Assembly (NCBI GenBank): GCA_038502055.1
Contig: JAXRKN010000044.1
Coordinates: 5,480,001 to 5,544,000 of the forward strand
DNA from: Tanytarsus gracilentus
Lineage: Eukaryota; Arthropoda; Insecta; Diptera; Chironomidae
Length of the DNA stretch: 64,000 nucleotides
Direction of reading: 5' to 3'
The notes under the pieces were generated by a model that worked only from the letters and a program-made list of their open reading frames with translations, did no database searches and was not told the DNA's origin. Shown here in pieces: positions 14,601 to 25,525 of the stretch; positions within the stretch are counted from its first letter, which is position 1; every line of letters starts with the position of its first letter. Both the position numbers and the translations under genes were made by a program.

Positions 14601-17600
14601 CTTTCTCAGTCCCTCTCGAGAAATTTTTAAATGTGTTTGAGAAAAAGAAGAAAAAATTTGTCTTGTCATGAAGAATTTCCGCTCAATATGTTGCTCCGTT
14701 CTTAACCCTAGAACTGTCTGAACACATTTTAAAATTTGAAAAAAAAAAGAATTAAGAAAACATGCGAAAAAATGAATAATTTTTTGGCAGAACTCGAAAC
14801 CTAGTTTGCATGCATGAACAAAATATATTTAGGGTGATATTTGTGATTCAGACAATGATGATTAAATGTAGAGCGAGCTAGACAATCAGGCGATGCGGGT
14901 TGGGTTGTCTGACTAATTTTTTTTTGTAGAATTTTTGTAAAAATGAGAATATTTATTTTATATGTTTTAAATTTTTTTTATCACTTTATTCAGCTCGTGA
15001 TTTTTTTTAAATTGAAATTCTTTCGATAAAAATTACGCTTTCGATAAAATAAAAATGATGATTCATTCAATTTGTAATTTTCGCTATTACTATTGAATTT
15101 CAACACACCGCAAGCCACAATAGCAACACTAAAAAATTATTAAAAGTTATGCGGGTTCGAATGAAAATTAATGTAAACAATTTCCAAAAAAATAATCCTC
15201 ATAAAATGTACAAAAAAATTATCTTTAAATATTTTAATTTCTATATATTTAGTTTGAAAAAAGTCACACTTTACACAAATTTCCCCCAATTTTAAAGCAA
15301 CTCGATAAAGAAGAAGATTTAATACTTTTTGCAGTTGTCGTCGACTAAACGCGCGATATTTCAATAATCTCACCTTCGTGTGTGCTTTGTGTACATACTA
15401 ACAATTTTAGAACGGAAGAAAGGCAAATAAAATCGAAGATTTTTTATTTAACGAACTTTGCGTTGTGAATATTAAAAAAAATTCTTTGTCAATTATGATC
15501 GAAAATGGTGGTGTGAGATTGGCGAAAAAGATTAAGTTATTTTTAGATTGAATTTTTAAGATTTAAACATTTTTTGATTCTGAACGAAAAAAATTGCACA
15601 TAAAATTTAAAAATTGTATATAAAATTAAATTTATATTTCCCATGATAATTTCCTTAAAAACAGCATCAAATATTCCATTTTAAAATTCCATTATAATGT
15701 ACAAGAATTCTCTGGTCACAACTGGCATGATATAAAATAAACGAGAATAATTCAAGATAAAAAGTCAACGATAAGCGCTGCATGTACAAAAAATATAATT
15801 AAAGTCATGGTCGAGGGTGTTAGAATGTAATGAATCGAAAATGTCGCTCGTAATTTGTTTTAATCAATGCTCAATTCATTTGCTAATCTCATTCTTCCTC
15901 ACTTCAATTGTTTTGTCAACGTGTAGGCAATTCGACGCCAAAGGAAAAGGAAAAGGAGAACACTAAGCGAGAGAAGCCGCCAAAAGAGCGCGATAGTGAA
16001 ATGTTTATGCAGGCACCAAATGTTCATCGTTCGCCTAGATCACTTGGTAAGTTTTTCGAAACAGATAAGTTTTTTTTCGGGAAGAGTTTTGGGTAACAAC
16101 TTGACAGCGAGCGCCTGAACAAATAGGAGAAAGATAAAAATGAAATTATTTGGGGAAAATGTCGATAAAGTATTGACGAAAAAAAGGAAATTTAAACATA
16201 AAAATCAATGAAAAAAGTTGAAAAATTTTTAAACTTCAAAAAATTGAAGATTCAAATCCTTTAAATTCAAAAATTTCAGTATCTCTCAGAAATACTTGTC
16301 TACTTTTTCCATGGGTGCGATAAAACCATTTTTTTTTACTTTTTCAATACATCATAAAATCCATCGAGCATCCCCGAAAAATACACAATCAATTTTTTAT
16401 TTGAAATCAATGTAAACATTGGGAGCAAAAATCATGGGCGGATATGAAACTCCCTAACCCAAGGATATTTTCATAAGTGATGTCAAATCTAAGTGGTTTT
16501 TCCCTTTTAACCTTTATTGGCGTCATAAATTTATTTTGTATTAAATTTCTCCCAAACGCACAATCTCATGATTTTTAAAATTTATGATGCCATCCTACGT
16601 GGAATGTTATGAATTTATGAGGGAATGTGTTTTATGAAACACTCACACGCACGCACATGATAATCCTAATTTTAAGATATAAACAAGCAAAATTTCAAAA
16701 GGGAAGTTTCACTTTCAATTTGGGTCGTTACAGATGTCAAAACAGCTTTCATAATTGAATTTATGATCGAGGGGTGGAAACTTAGGCTTTAAAATTTTCA
16801 ACTTTGCTAAAATCTTTAAGAAAATATTTTCACCCAATATTGTCAACCCTCAATATTATTTTACCATCTGACATAGGTCGTGTAGTGACAAGTCTTAAGG
16901 AAAATCTCAAACGTGTCTCCATATCAACTCGAAAATTTCTTTCCACTACAATTCCTTTCATGACATTTCATTCTTCTTCCTCTTCACTATCAATCGAGAG
17001 GAAGGAATTTATTTCTATTTGCGGAAAGAATTTGCCATTTCACTCTATTTTTCCCCTCAATTCACGTAGCGATGATTTTACTTCATGTGAACTTTCAGCG
17101 AATAAATTTTTCCTCCCTGTCAGCATTTTAATCTTAATCTCATTACTGGATAATTTCGTTATCACATAAACAATAGTTTCTGTTGATTAAATGCGAAGTA
17201 GCGAAAAATCTTTATCGCTCAATTTATGATGTTTTTATGAAGTCGAGACTATTAACTATGGCAAAACAGTAAGCACCATAAAAATTGTTATTTTTGCGAA
17301 AAAAAATACCGTTTAACCAATTTGTAGATAGATAAGAAGTGAAAAGAGAGAGAAATAAGTTTTAATTACATTGAGAATGAATTTTGTATTTAATTACTTC
17401 TAATAATTGTAATTATATTAAATTATCAAGGGGTGGGGAAAACTTTAGTAATTATCTTCAAATTTTGAACTTAGAAAAAATTCTGCAATTTTTTAAAATT
17501 TCCACAAAAATTAAACTCCCAAGTATCTAACCCCTGAAAAAAAAATTCAACCAAAAGATTTTAAAAGGCTCACCATTATTTTTAAAACAATTACTTTCAG

Positions 17601-20600
17601 CACATTTTCAACCAACCTTAACTTTCTTCTTCTTTTATTTCCCAACAACTTTTCCCATTTTATCGATTTTTCCTGCTGAACATTAAAAGAAAAAGAAAAG
17701 CGAGATGAAAACCCCATGAAAATCTCATACGAAAATGCGAACTTTTTAATGCCAATTTGTTGCTTTTTCGAGACTCATTTTCAATCCTTTTTGCGTGGCA
17801 TTAAGTTTGATGTTCATAATGATAGCATTGAAGACATTTTCTTGTCTTATGTGTTTAATGAACTTTTTTTTATTGCACGCTTTCTGCGCCACGCGATTTC
17901 AACCCACAATATAGAGAAAAATTCTCATACCCAAAATCATCGATGTACACACAGAAAGAGAGAATTTTTTTACTTAAAGCTAAAACTGTGTTTGTGAGTT
18001 GGGTGTTGAGAAAATTCTTTTCGATGGGTGAGTCAGTGGGAAAATACGAAAGCTAAAAACGTGCTTTTCTATTTTCTCTCTTTCTCTGCTTGTCAATGAT
18101 AAAATTCTTTCTCTCCCGCATATCGTGAATCTGTTGCAGAACGAGAAAAAATCCTGACTCATAAAAAAATTATTTACTCAGATGCGATGAGAGAAATTTT
18201 TGTTATGACTAAATTTGATTAAATTTATCGCTAAACTATTTTTGATGATTTTTGAGATATTAATTTGTGACTCGAAAAAATTAAAATTGTAACAAATTTC
18301 ATTTATTATTAAATTTTTAAAATGTATCAAATTTGAATGCTTGCAACATAGGTTCGAATCCTTAAATTTCAAAATTTAGGAATGGGTATTTGTTAGAATT
18401 TTTTTTTGCAACAAAATTATCTGACTTTTTTAACCACAAACATTTAATTTTTACTCCAACCAAAAACAAATTTTTCATTGCATTTTCTTAATAACAAAAT
18501 TTCCTTTGATGTCATCTCTTCATTGCTACTGAATGTTTTTTCTCTCCCGCCATGAAATGACCTTTTAACATGAGTTCAAGTGTGTTCTGACTATGAGAAA
18601 ATTTCTTATCTGAACGAATGTTTTTCCTTCTTTGCTTCAATTCAGCTCTTCACTAACTTTGTTAGTACAACAAAGTGATATACATTGCATTTAATGAGAA
18701 CATTTTTCCGATGCAATGACATCGTGTTATTACATTTGCACATTCATCGTTGAAATTTCCCTCGATAAAATTTAATAATGTTCAGTTCAATGCACTGATG
18801 TGGATGAGAGGAATGTGAGTTTAAGGGAGTGGATAAATTTAATGGATGCAAGGAATGGACATTTAAAAAATTAATTATTATATTTTATTAAATGTTTTAA
18901 ATATTTAAATTAAATTTAAAAAAATACTCAAAACTGATTTTTGAGTTTCCATCCCTTGAACCTTATTTACTAAATTATAAATTTTTCCTTTTGTCCTTTC
19001 GAGGAAATTAAATTTTGCGAATTAATTCAAAAAAGCCACTTGAAGTTGCATTTTTCATGCACAAAATTCTTTTCTCCTCGCTCGCAATCAATAAAATTCT
19101 TGTATACGCAGGTTCACTCACACACCGACAAATAAATGTGCAAAAAGGATTCTTTGTACACCCACACACGAGAAGAAAACATAAAAGAATTTCAATTTAT
19201 CCAGCCCGAGGGGCAACAGCGAGAAAAATCTCTTTCATGAAAAAATTGAATTTGAGCTTGCGAAATATTTTATGAAAATCTGTTTGATTTTTATCTCTGC
19301 ATAAAAATCAGATTTCCATGACAAATGAGTCATTTCATTAATCGATTCACTCAGAAAATAAAAGTAATTTTTAGTGCAACATTTTCCCTCAACAACTCAC
19401 ATGCCAGACATTGCGGGGTTAAAATGAATTGGGGATAATGGAATAAAAAGGAAAGAACTTTCGGAAGTGCAAAACTTCGTTAACTCAATGCGAGAAAATA
19501 GGCAAATTTATGGCTGGGTTAATTTTTTGGGTTAGCCTTGAATTATAAATCGTAACGTTGTTAAGAGATTTCCTCATCTTGCGCGGTCGGGAAGGGATGA
19601 TGAGAATTAACTGGAATTGATATTGGTTTGGTGGAAAGAGAAGATTTAATGATGAATTTTTTATTATTTAAGAGTTGAATTTATAAAATTATAGTCAAAA
19701 ATCATCAAATTTCAATGTCAACCCTTAAAAATATAACCTCTATCAAGGTCAACATAAAAAATTCCATCTCAAAATCTAACCGTAAATATTTTTTGCCTAA
19801 AACCATCATAATATTTTCATCATGGAATGTCATAATGGAAAAAGTGGATGTTTCAGGTTTTGTTAGTCATCGTGACTTGTTTCTTCTTTTGAAATTTAGT
19901 CGTGCATGTAAGAGAGTTTCATGAGTAGTCTTCATCACATGGTCGAAAGTGCTTCCTGTACACAATGTGATATTTTGATGAATGCGATTTAGGAAATTTT
20001 TGATGGGAATTCTTTTATTTAAAATTAACAAATTTTTTAAATTTTAAATAAATTTTTTAACAATTTTTAAAGTTTCTAATTAATTTTAAATTTAACCGTT
20101 AACTTTTTAATTAATTCTCTCAGTTTTTAGTTCACGGAACTCGCTCACTTCCTCTAAAATCTCCAAATTATGATGATTTTACGCTCTAAAATTGAAGTTT
20201 TTAACATTTTTATTTTTGCTGCTCGTCAATTTATGCGCGCCTATAGTTAGGTCATTCTTCATCCAAGTGAGCAGACACAACAACAAACATGGTGTAAAAA
20301 TCTCATTCAATTGTTCACTCAGTGGTTAATTATCTTCTTTTTTTGCGAGTAAAAGAGATGCTCGTGCGTTTTTGTTTAATTAAAAAAAAGAGTTGCGGAG
20401 AATGCGAGAAAGTCTGAGTGAAAATTGGATAAGAAATTTATTGGGTTATCAAATTGGGTTTGATTGGTGAAATTTTATAATCTGACACTTCAAAATTTCT
20501 GTTAATCATGTTATAAAATTGCGATAAGATTAAAAAAGACAATTTTTGTCAAATAATCAATTCAGTCTTTAATTGATTTTCGATGTGTTAAAATTAAAAA

Positions 20601-23600
20601 CGCAATGAAAAGTTTCATCTTCTTTCTCTTAATTTCTTTCACTTCCGGACTTCAAATTGGATGTGAATTTTCTTACTTTTATAATCCTGAATTATATCTC
20701 ACTGAAAGTTTCACCTGCAATGTGATTTCGATTGATTTTTCAACAAATTTCGATTACGTAACAAGCGAAAATGAAACTGAATTTGGACTTGTGGAAACTG
20801 TCACTTTTGGCTATTTTTATGCCTCATGCCCTCAACTAAATCTTAACGTCATACCAAAAGGACTTTCGAAGATTTTTCCAAACCTGACTGCACTTCTTTT
20901 TTACTATTGTCCGGTCACTCATTTATTTGGCGACGAACTCGACGAATATTCGAATTTGGAAATTTTAATGATTCAATATTTTGACATAATTCGAGTTCCA
21001 CCGGAACTTTTTTTGAGAACACCAAAAATGAAATTTGTCGGATTTTACAACAACGAAATTCAGCATGTTGGCGGAGGTTTGTTGGAACATTTGCAAAACT
21101 TACAGAGAGCTGATTTTAGAGGAAATTATTGTGTGAATCAGCGAGCTTACAACAGTTCTCAATTACCTGCTTTAATTGATCATTTTCGTGTAAATTGCAC
21201 CGATATTGAAACGACAACAACTTTATCAACAACCACGACAACTTTACCCACCACAACAACTCAAGCGCCGAGATGTGTTTTCGAGGATTTTGAGGATTTT
21301 GTTTGTGGACTCGATGAAGAAATTGAAAATTTGAGGGAAAGAAATGAAAAATTGGAAGCTCAAGTTGAAAGTTTGGAATTAAAAGTAGAAGCACAAAGTG
21401 AAGAGATCAGAAATTTAGCAGCAAGATTGGATGAGTTGGAACAAAGACCTTAAAAGTTAAGATTTAAAAACGAAAAAAATAATTGGATAAAAAGTAAAAA
21501 ATAAAGAGAATTTTTTTAATTTTTTATCTTTTCACGATAAAATCGGTTTGATAAGTTCGATGCATTTTATTGCTTTCATATCTTTTCCTTAGAATATTTC
21601 ATATAAATTTCTTCATCGTAAGGAAGTTCAAAATTACTCGATAAGATTAAAAATTGAAATAAATTCCTTGTTCGAAGCTTTTTTAATTTCATTATTGAAT
21701 CGATAAAGGAAGTGAGAAGTAAAGTAAAAATGAAAATATTTTTGATCGTTCTGTTGTTCACTGCTGCTGCAAGTGGAATTCAAATTGGATGTGATTTTAC
21801 AACTTGGGGCTACTCGGCTATTCTAATATATAACAGTCCAACGTGCAGCGTAGTCACGATGGATTTCTCTAATAATTCTACGCATATCATAGGCTCAAAC
21901 GGAACGAGCACTCAACTGACAAGTAGAAAAACACTTGACTTTGGAGTTTTAGGTTACAACTGTCGTGATTCAAACCTCACTTTTATACCAAAAGGAATAG
22001 CAACAGTTTTTCCAAACATAACTGGTCTAACATTTTATTTGTGTCCAATCAACAACATCAACAGTGATGACCTTGATGAATATCAAAATTTGGAAGTACT
22101 TTTTATTCATGGATCCGGCATTATTCGAATTCCTGGAAACTTTTTTACTCCTACAACAAAAATTAAATTTATCGGATTTTTAAGCAATCAAATCAAGCAT
22201 GTTGGGCAAAATTTTTCGAATCTTCAATATTTGGAAAGAATTGATTTTAGGATAAACCAATGTATAAATAGGAGAGCATGGAATACTTCTGAAATTCCAG
22301 CTTTGCTTGAAATTTTGAGACAAAATTGTACCGACATTGAAACAACGACAACAACAACTTTATCACCTAATCCACCTCGATGCGAAATTGATGATTTTGA
22401 GGATTTCGTTTGCGAACTCGATGAAGAAATTGAAATTTTGAGGGAGAAAATTGAAAATTTGGAAACACAAAATAAAATCAGAGAGGGAGAAATTAAAAAT
22501 TTGAACGAACAAGTTGAAACTTTGAGTGATAATAAGCAAATTTTAGTCACCAAATTAGAAGCACAGGATTTAAAATTAGCAAATCAATCAACAAGATTAG
22601 ATGAAATTGAGCAAGCTATCATTGAGCTAACATCCAGACCTTGTGCTTGCTAAGAATTTTAAAATTATAGTAATTAAATTAATAAATTACAAAATTTTGA
22701 TTTTTGATTCGTCAAATTTTGACCACTTTTCAAGTTTTAACATTTCTAGTTCAAATCGCAACTCTTTTCTGCTTAGTTAAAAACCAAAATTGAACATTTT
22801 CAAGTAAATTACATAATTGTAAGTTAAGTGGGTCGACAAAAATTAAGAAATAAGGAAATACAACTCACCAGAGTTCACTCACTCTTTCTTCTGAAGAAAA
22901 TTTAAAAAAAAATTGTTTTTCTTTTTTATCTTTTGTCGATAAAAAATAAATTCAAAAAAATAGGTTTATTGCGTTTGAAAGCATTTTATTGCTTTCATAT
23001 CTTTTCCTTAGAATATTTCATAAAAACTTCTTCATCGTAAGGAAGTTCAAAATCTTTTGATAAGATTAAAAGTTGAAATAAATTCCTTGTTCAAAGCTTT
23101 TTTAGTTTCATTATTGAGTCGATAAAGGAAGTGAGAAGTAAAATAAAAATGAAAATATTTTTGATCGTTCTGTTGTTCACTGCTGCTGCAAGTGGAATTC
23201 AAATTGGATGTCATTTTACAATTTGGAGCTACTCGGCTATTCTAATAAATGACAGTCCAACGTGCGGTGTAGTCACGATGGACTTTTCCAATAATTCCAC
23301 GCATATCACAGGCTCAAATGGAACAAGTGCTGAACTGGCAAATACGAGAACACTTGATTTTGGAGTTTGGTACGGAAATTGCCCTCTGTTTAATCTCAGT
23401 TTCATCCCGAAAGGAATTTCAACAGTTTTTCCAAACATAACTGGCTTAACATTTAATAATTGTCCAATCGATAACCTCAACAGTGATGACCTTGATGAAT
23501 ATCCAAATTTGGAAGTATTTTCTATTCGTAGATCCGGCATTATTCGAATTCCTGGAAACTTTTTTACGCCTACAACAAAAATTAAATTTATCGGATTTTA

Positions 23601-25525
23601 CAACAATCAAATCAAGCATGTTGGGCAAGATTTTTCGGGTCTAGAAGAATTAGAAAGAATTGATTTTATGTCTAACCAATGCATAAATCAAATGGCATGG
23701 AATACTTCTGAAATTCCAGCTTTGCTTGAAGTTTTGAGACAAAATTGTACCGACATTGAAACAACGACAACTACAACTTTATCAACTAGTCCACCTCGGT
23801 GCGAAATTGATGATTTTGAGGATTTCGTTTGCGAACTCGATGAAGAAATTGAAATTTTGAGGGAGAGAATTGAAAATTTGGAAGCTCAAGATGAATTTAC
23901 AAAGGCAAAGTTGGAAGAACAAAATGAAGAAATTATAAATTTAATCGATAAAGTTGAAAATTTGAGTGATGATAAGCAAAGTTTATTGGCAAGATTGGAT
24001 GAGATCGAGCAGGCTATAATTGATCTCACTTCAAGACCATGCGCTTGCTAAAAATTTAACAAATAAATAAAATAATATTATTTTTTCACCTATCAAATTT
24101 TCACTCAACCTCAACCACTTTTAAAACTTTACCATTTCCAGTTTAAATCGCAAGTTTTCTCTGCCTAGTTAAAAATTTATTATTTTTAGCTTCAATTACC
24201 ATAATTTGCTGCTCAACTTCGAGTACCGGAATTTCATTTTCATTTCATCCATCGTCCATTCACACATATCGCACACGTCTTTACGACTTCCACTCACTAT
24301 TTTTGATGATGATTTAATTGGAATTCATGCGAGTGTGTCGGATATGAATTTCTTCTTATATCATCCGAGGCAGTGAAAGAAAGTGAAAAAGAGCGTTGCA
24401 GAAAATAAAAATGAATTGTTGGCTCGCTAATGAGCAATTTCTGAGATGTCAAAATGTTTTGCGGCTCTTTTTGTTAAATGATTGAATGATCTCGTATTTT
24501 CACCTGCTGAGTGAGACACTCAAAAATGTGGCGAGGGGAAACTATACAGAAATTAATGCGAAAAACTTTACGTTGAGTTTTATAAAATTTATTTAATATA
24601 TTTAAAAAAATATAATTTAATTTTTATATTTTAGAGACACCAAAAATTTGAGGGTTTATTCGTAAATTACGTTCTAGTTTTTAGATTTTTAATCCAAACT
24701 TTTTATAGTAAAATTATTTCTACTTTCTCTAAACTAAACAGTGACAAAATTAACAAAAAACTCCAACATAAAAAGTTAATAAATAACTTCAAAAATTTCC
24801 ACACCTTGCGATCATGTCACAAAAGATTTCTCCACCTATTGCAAAATAAAACGTTTTGGAAAGTTTCTCGCGGGACAAATATTTTTCTAAAAAGGTAATT
24901 TTGCGGCCTGCCAAATCATTGATCATATTTTTTACGACATTTTAAAGACTCGCAGCATTTATCGGTCCTTTTAGCAAGAATCTCAAAATTCAGAAGAGCA
25001 TTTCAAGAAGGGAGAAAACTGGGTCAGAAAATCCCTTTTTTACTTTTTGTCGACTTCGTGACGTGGAAAAAATAATGTCCAACGCTTCCTAAATTGATCA
25101 CTTTTCCCTTTTTTCCTTCATCATCGACGACGTTCAGAGAAAATCCATTGGACATTTTCATTCGTCACGTCCGAGTGATAAATTTTACTGACGAAATTAC
25201 AAGATGTGAATATGCCATGAATGGTTAATAGATGGGATGAAATGAGAGAAGTTTTCAAGGGGTGGAAACTAAATTTTATGCACTCGCATTATTTGAATTT
25301 TATTTTAGTTAAAACACAAGAAAATAACTCCGTTAAAAATAAAATTTTACCATCACAAATTAGTGTCCACTCATTGATGTAAACTAGCAAAACTTTCGTA
25401 CTAAATCCAATTTTTCTTTTTATCTCTTTACAGGTGACATTGAGACGCCGCCCCAGCCCAAAAAGAAAGGATTCTTCAAAAGCTTTTGGAAGAAATCACG
25501 TCACTACTCCTTGGAGCAGAACTAA
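2640..25525 (+). CDS. Large Ser/Pro-rich intracellular protein, 3' part of a multi-exon gene (5' end outside or not found)
   Basis: Ten exons join in phase with GT-AG borders: 2640-2693, 3311-3930, 8408-8594, 8877-9210, 9303-9673, 11964-12642, 12702-12823, 13469-13777, 15927-16046, 25434-25525 (TAA). They encode about 961 residues after an incomplete first codon. I do not recognise the family, and no catalytic domain, membrane span or signal peptide is visible. Numbering from the first full codon, I see an acidic/Ser-rich stretch, a proline run at about 179-198 (LPPPAPPPIVVPPPP), KRHSIAWEV soon after, a basic YVIRKGRRRQR at 303-313, many SP/TP sites (for example PATPPSSPEADSDEFPPLP), a Lys/Glu-rich segment in the eighth and ninth exons, and a basic aromatic tail KKKGFFKSFWKKSRHYSLEQ. 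This composition suggests a phosphorylated cytoskeletal or signalling scaffold (inference). The first exon listed is the least certain; it is supported by a TTTCCAG acceptor, a GTAAAG donor and correct phase. The final intron hosts three unrelated LRR genes. Confidence 0.8.
3931..8407 (+). other. Intron of the large gene, about 4.5 kb
   Basis: The donor follows AAG at 3930 (GTAGAA) and the acceptor is TTCGCAG before 8408; both flanking exons are phase 0. The interior is AT-rich with a (GT)n tract at about 5157-5173 and one weak palindromic element near 4300. No further exon could be supported. Confidence 0.65.
4298..4413. repeat. Short palindromic element, diverged copy
   Basis: GAGGGTTGGACACT at the left is mirrored by AGTGTCGCACCCC at the right, with an AT-rich interior of about 90 bp. 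It is a weak member of the dispersed CAAGGGRTGGA family. Confidence 0.4.
9674..11963 (+). other. Intron of the large gene, about 2.3 kb
   Basis: The donor is ACAG|GTAATT and the acceptor is TTTAAAG|GC; the G|GC codon is split across the junction. Apart from one palindromic element at 9885-9990, I see only AT-rich DNA with no supported coding sequence. Confidence 0.65.
9885..9990. repeat. Short palindromic element (MITE-like), clear copy
   Basis: The left end CAAGGGGTAGAC and the right end GTCCACCCCTTG are near-perfect inverted repeats around an AT-rich core; total length is 106 bp. It is one of the two best-preserved copies of the dispersed family and sits within an intron. Confidence 0.65.
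13778..15926 (+). other. Intron of the large gene, about 2.1 kb
   Basis: The donor is CGCAAAG|GTATTA and the acceptor is CAACGTGTAG|GC, splitting a glycine codon. The interior is AT-rich with nothing further recognised. Confidence 0.65.
16768..16853. repeat. Short palindromic element, weak copy
   Basis: The left end CGAGGGGTGGAAAC resembles the family terminus; the right end GTCAACCCTC is only a partial mirror. Confidence 0.3.
17426..17537. repeat. Short palindromic element
   Basis: TCAAGGGGTGGG at the left and CTAACCCCTGA at the right enclose an AT-rich interior. Length is 112 bp, similar to the other copies. Confidence 0.45.
18849..18958. repeat. Short palindromic element
   Basis: CAAGGAATGGAC is mirrored by TCCATCCCTTG at 18948-18958, with 110 bp overall and a core rich in A and T. 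Confidence 0.5.
20523..20567 (+). promoter_or_regulatory. Putative core promoter of the first LRR gene with a GATA-type motif
   Basis: GATAAGATTAAAA at 20523 is shared with the upstream regions of the other two tandem genes, 82-90 bp before each start codon. An initiator-like TTCAGTC follows at 20561-20567, about 30 bp after the TATA-like ATTAAAAA. GATA sites often drive gut or fat-body genes in insects (known); use here is inference. Confidence 0.4.
20605..21453 (+). CDS. Secreted LRR-like protein with Thr-rich linker and coiled-coil tail (copy 1)
   Basis: A single-exon gene of 282 aa. Residues 1-15 form a hydrophobic signal peptide (MKSFIFFLLISFTSG), followed by a Cys-containing N-terminal cap, then about 100 residues with leucine-rich-repeat spacing (NLTALLFYYC, NLEILMIQYF, KMKFVGFYNNEI, NLQRADFRGNYC). 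Several NxS/T glycosylation sites are present. A run of Thr (TTTTLSTTTTTLPTTTT) links to a Glu-rich heptad region from about residue 235 to the end, predicted coiled coil. Secretion and oligomerisation are inferred; I do not know the function. The protein lacks the Cys-Ala-Cys end of copies 2 and 3. An AATAAA lies about 50 bp after the stop. The start is chosen because it immediately precedes the signal peptide. Confidence 0.85.
   Translation: MKSFIFFLLISFTSGLQIGCEFSYFYNPELYLTESFTCNVISIDFSTNFDYVTSENETEFGLVETVTFGYFYASCPQLNLNVIPKGLSKIFPNLTALLFYYCPVTHLFGDELDEYSNLEILMIQYFDIIRVPPELFLRTPKMKFVGFYNNEIQHVGGGLLEHLQNLQRADFRGNYCVNQRAYNSSQLPALIDHFRVNCTDIETTTTLSTTTTTLPTTTTQAPRCVFEDFEDFVCGLDEEIENLRERNEKLEAQVESLELKVEAQSEEIRNLAARLDELEQRP
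21562..21729 (+). promoter_or_regulatory. Duplicated 5' flank of LRR copy 2
   Basis: About 168 bp nearly identical to 22981-23148 upstream of copy 3, including a 41-bp identical block at the start and GATAAGATTAAAA at 21640. Retention of this block in both copies marks it as part of the duplicated unit and as a likely promoter. Confidence 0.5.
21730..22653 (+). CDS. Secreted LRR-like protein with Thr-rich linker and coiled-coil tail (copy 2)
   Basis: Intronless, 307 aa. I start at the ATG at 21730, because the upstream in-frame extension begins at GTG and only the ATG is followed directly by a signal peptide (MKIFLIVLLFTAAASG). The LRR-like domain has NITGLTFYLC, NLEVLFIHGSGIIRIP and KIKFIGFLSNQI, with a Cys pair closing it (QCIN...NCTD). 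A TTTTTL linker follows, then RCEIDDFEDFVCELDEEIE and a long Glu/Leu heptad region, ending in RPCAC. The terminal cysteines could form inter-chain disulfides (inference). It is most similar to copy 3, having arisen by a ~1.4 kb tandem duplication that includes both flanks. Function unknown. Confidence 0.88.
   Translation: MKIFLIVLLFTAAASGIQIGCDFTTWGYSAILIYNSPTCSVVTMDFSNNSTHIIGSNGTSTQLTSRKTLDFGVLGYNCRDSNLTFIPKGIATVFPNITGLTFYLCPINNINSDDLDEYQNLEVLFIHGSGIIRIPGNFFTPTTKIKFIGFLSNQIKHVGQNFSNLQYLERIDFRINQCINRRAWNTSEIPALLEILRQNCTDIETTTTTTLSPNPPRCEIDDFEDFVCELDEEIEILREKIENLETQNKIREGEIKNLNEQVETLSDNKQILVTKLEAQDLKLANQSTRLDEIEQAIIELTSRPCAC
22981..23148 (+). promoter_or_regulatory. Duplicated 5' flank of LRR copy 3
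   Basis: A near-identical copy of 21562-21729, with the same GATAAGATTAAAA block at 23059, exactly 90 bp before the ATG as in copy 2. Confidence 0.5.
23149..24051 (+). CDS. Secreted LRR-like protein with Thr-rich linker and coiled-coil tail (copy 3)
   Basis: Intronless, 300 aa, closely matching copy 2 along its whole length: the same 16-residue signal peptide, LRR-like core, Thr-rich linker, EDFVCELDEEIE block and RPCAC end. Differences concentrate on the variable faces of the core (for example CHFTIWSY versus CDFTTWGY, and the LDFGVWYGNCPLFN region) and in the coiled coil, which is seven residues shorter. AATAAATAAA follows the stop within about 15 bp. The GTG-initiated longer reading of the frame is rejected in favour of the ATG before the signal peptide. 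Function unknown; a secreted recognition or structural role is possible but unproven. Confidence 0.88.
   Translation: MKIFLIVLLFTAAASGIQIGCHFTIWSYSAILINDSPTCGVVTMDFSNNSTHITGSNGTSAELANTRTLDFGVWYGNCPLFNLSFIPKGISTVFPNITGLTFNNCPIDNLNSDDLDEYPNLEVFSIRRSGIIRIPGNFFTPTTKIKFIGFYNNQIKHVGQDFSGLEELERIDFMSNQCINQMAWNTSEIPALLEVLRQNCTDIETTTTTTLSTSPPRCEIDDFEDFVCELDEEIEILRERIENLEAQDEFTKAKLEEQNEEIINLIDKVENLSDDKQSLLARLDEIEQAIIDLTSRPCAC
25256..25376. repeat. Short palindromic element, diverged copy
   Basis: TCAAGGGGTGGAAAC at the left (from 25255) is only partly mirrored by GTGTCCACTCATTG at the right, but the spacing is like that of the other copies. It lies just upstream of the last exon of the large gene. Confidence 0.35.

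Larger units (their letters stand above)
16047..25433 (+). other. Last intron of the large gene (9.4 kb), hosting three nested genes
   Basis: The donor is TCACTTG|GTAAGT after 16046 and the acceptor is CTCTTTACAG before 25434; a glycine codon (G|GT) is split across it. The intron contains three intronless secreted LRR-type genes on the same strand (20605-24051) and several short palindromic elements. The remainder, 16.1-20.5 kb and 24.1-25.4 kb, is AT-rich with no supported coding. Confidence 0.7.

Noticed and set aside
18351..18361. Possible tRNA gene from the GGTTCGAATCC box
   Set aside because: No A-box or cloverleaf can be drawn in the preceding 60-80 bases; the same holds for the similar sites at 8008, 48948 and 52021.
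2640..25525. Assignment of the large gene to the GUK-holder/NHS scaffold family or to an ANKFN1/wake-type protein
   Set aside because: The Ser/Pro-rich composition and basic tail are compatible, but I could not recall a firm matching motif and no defining domain lies in the visible exons, so no name was given.
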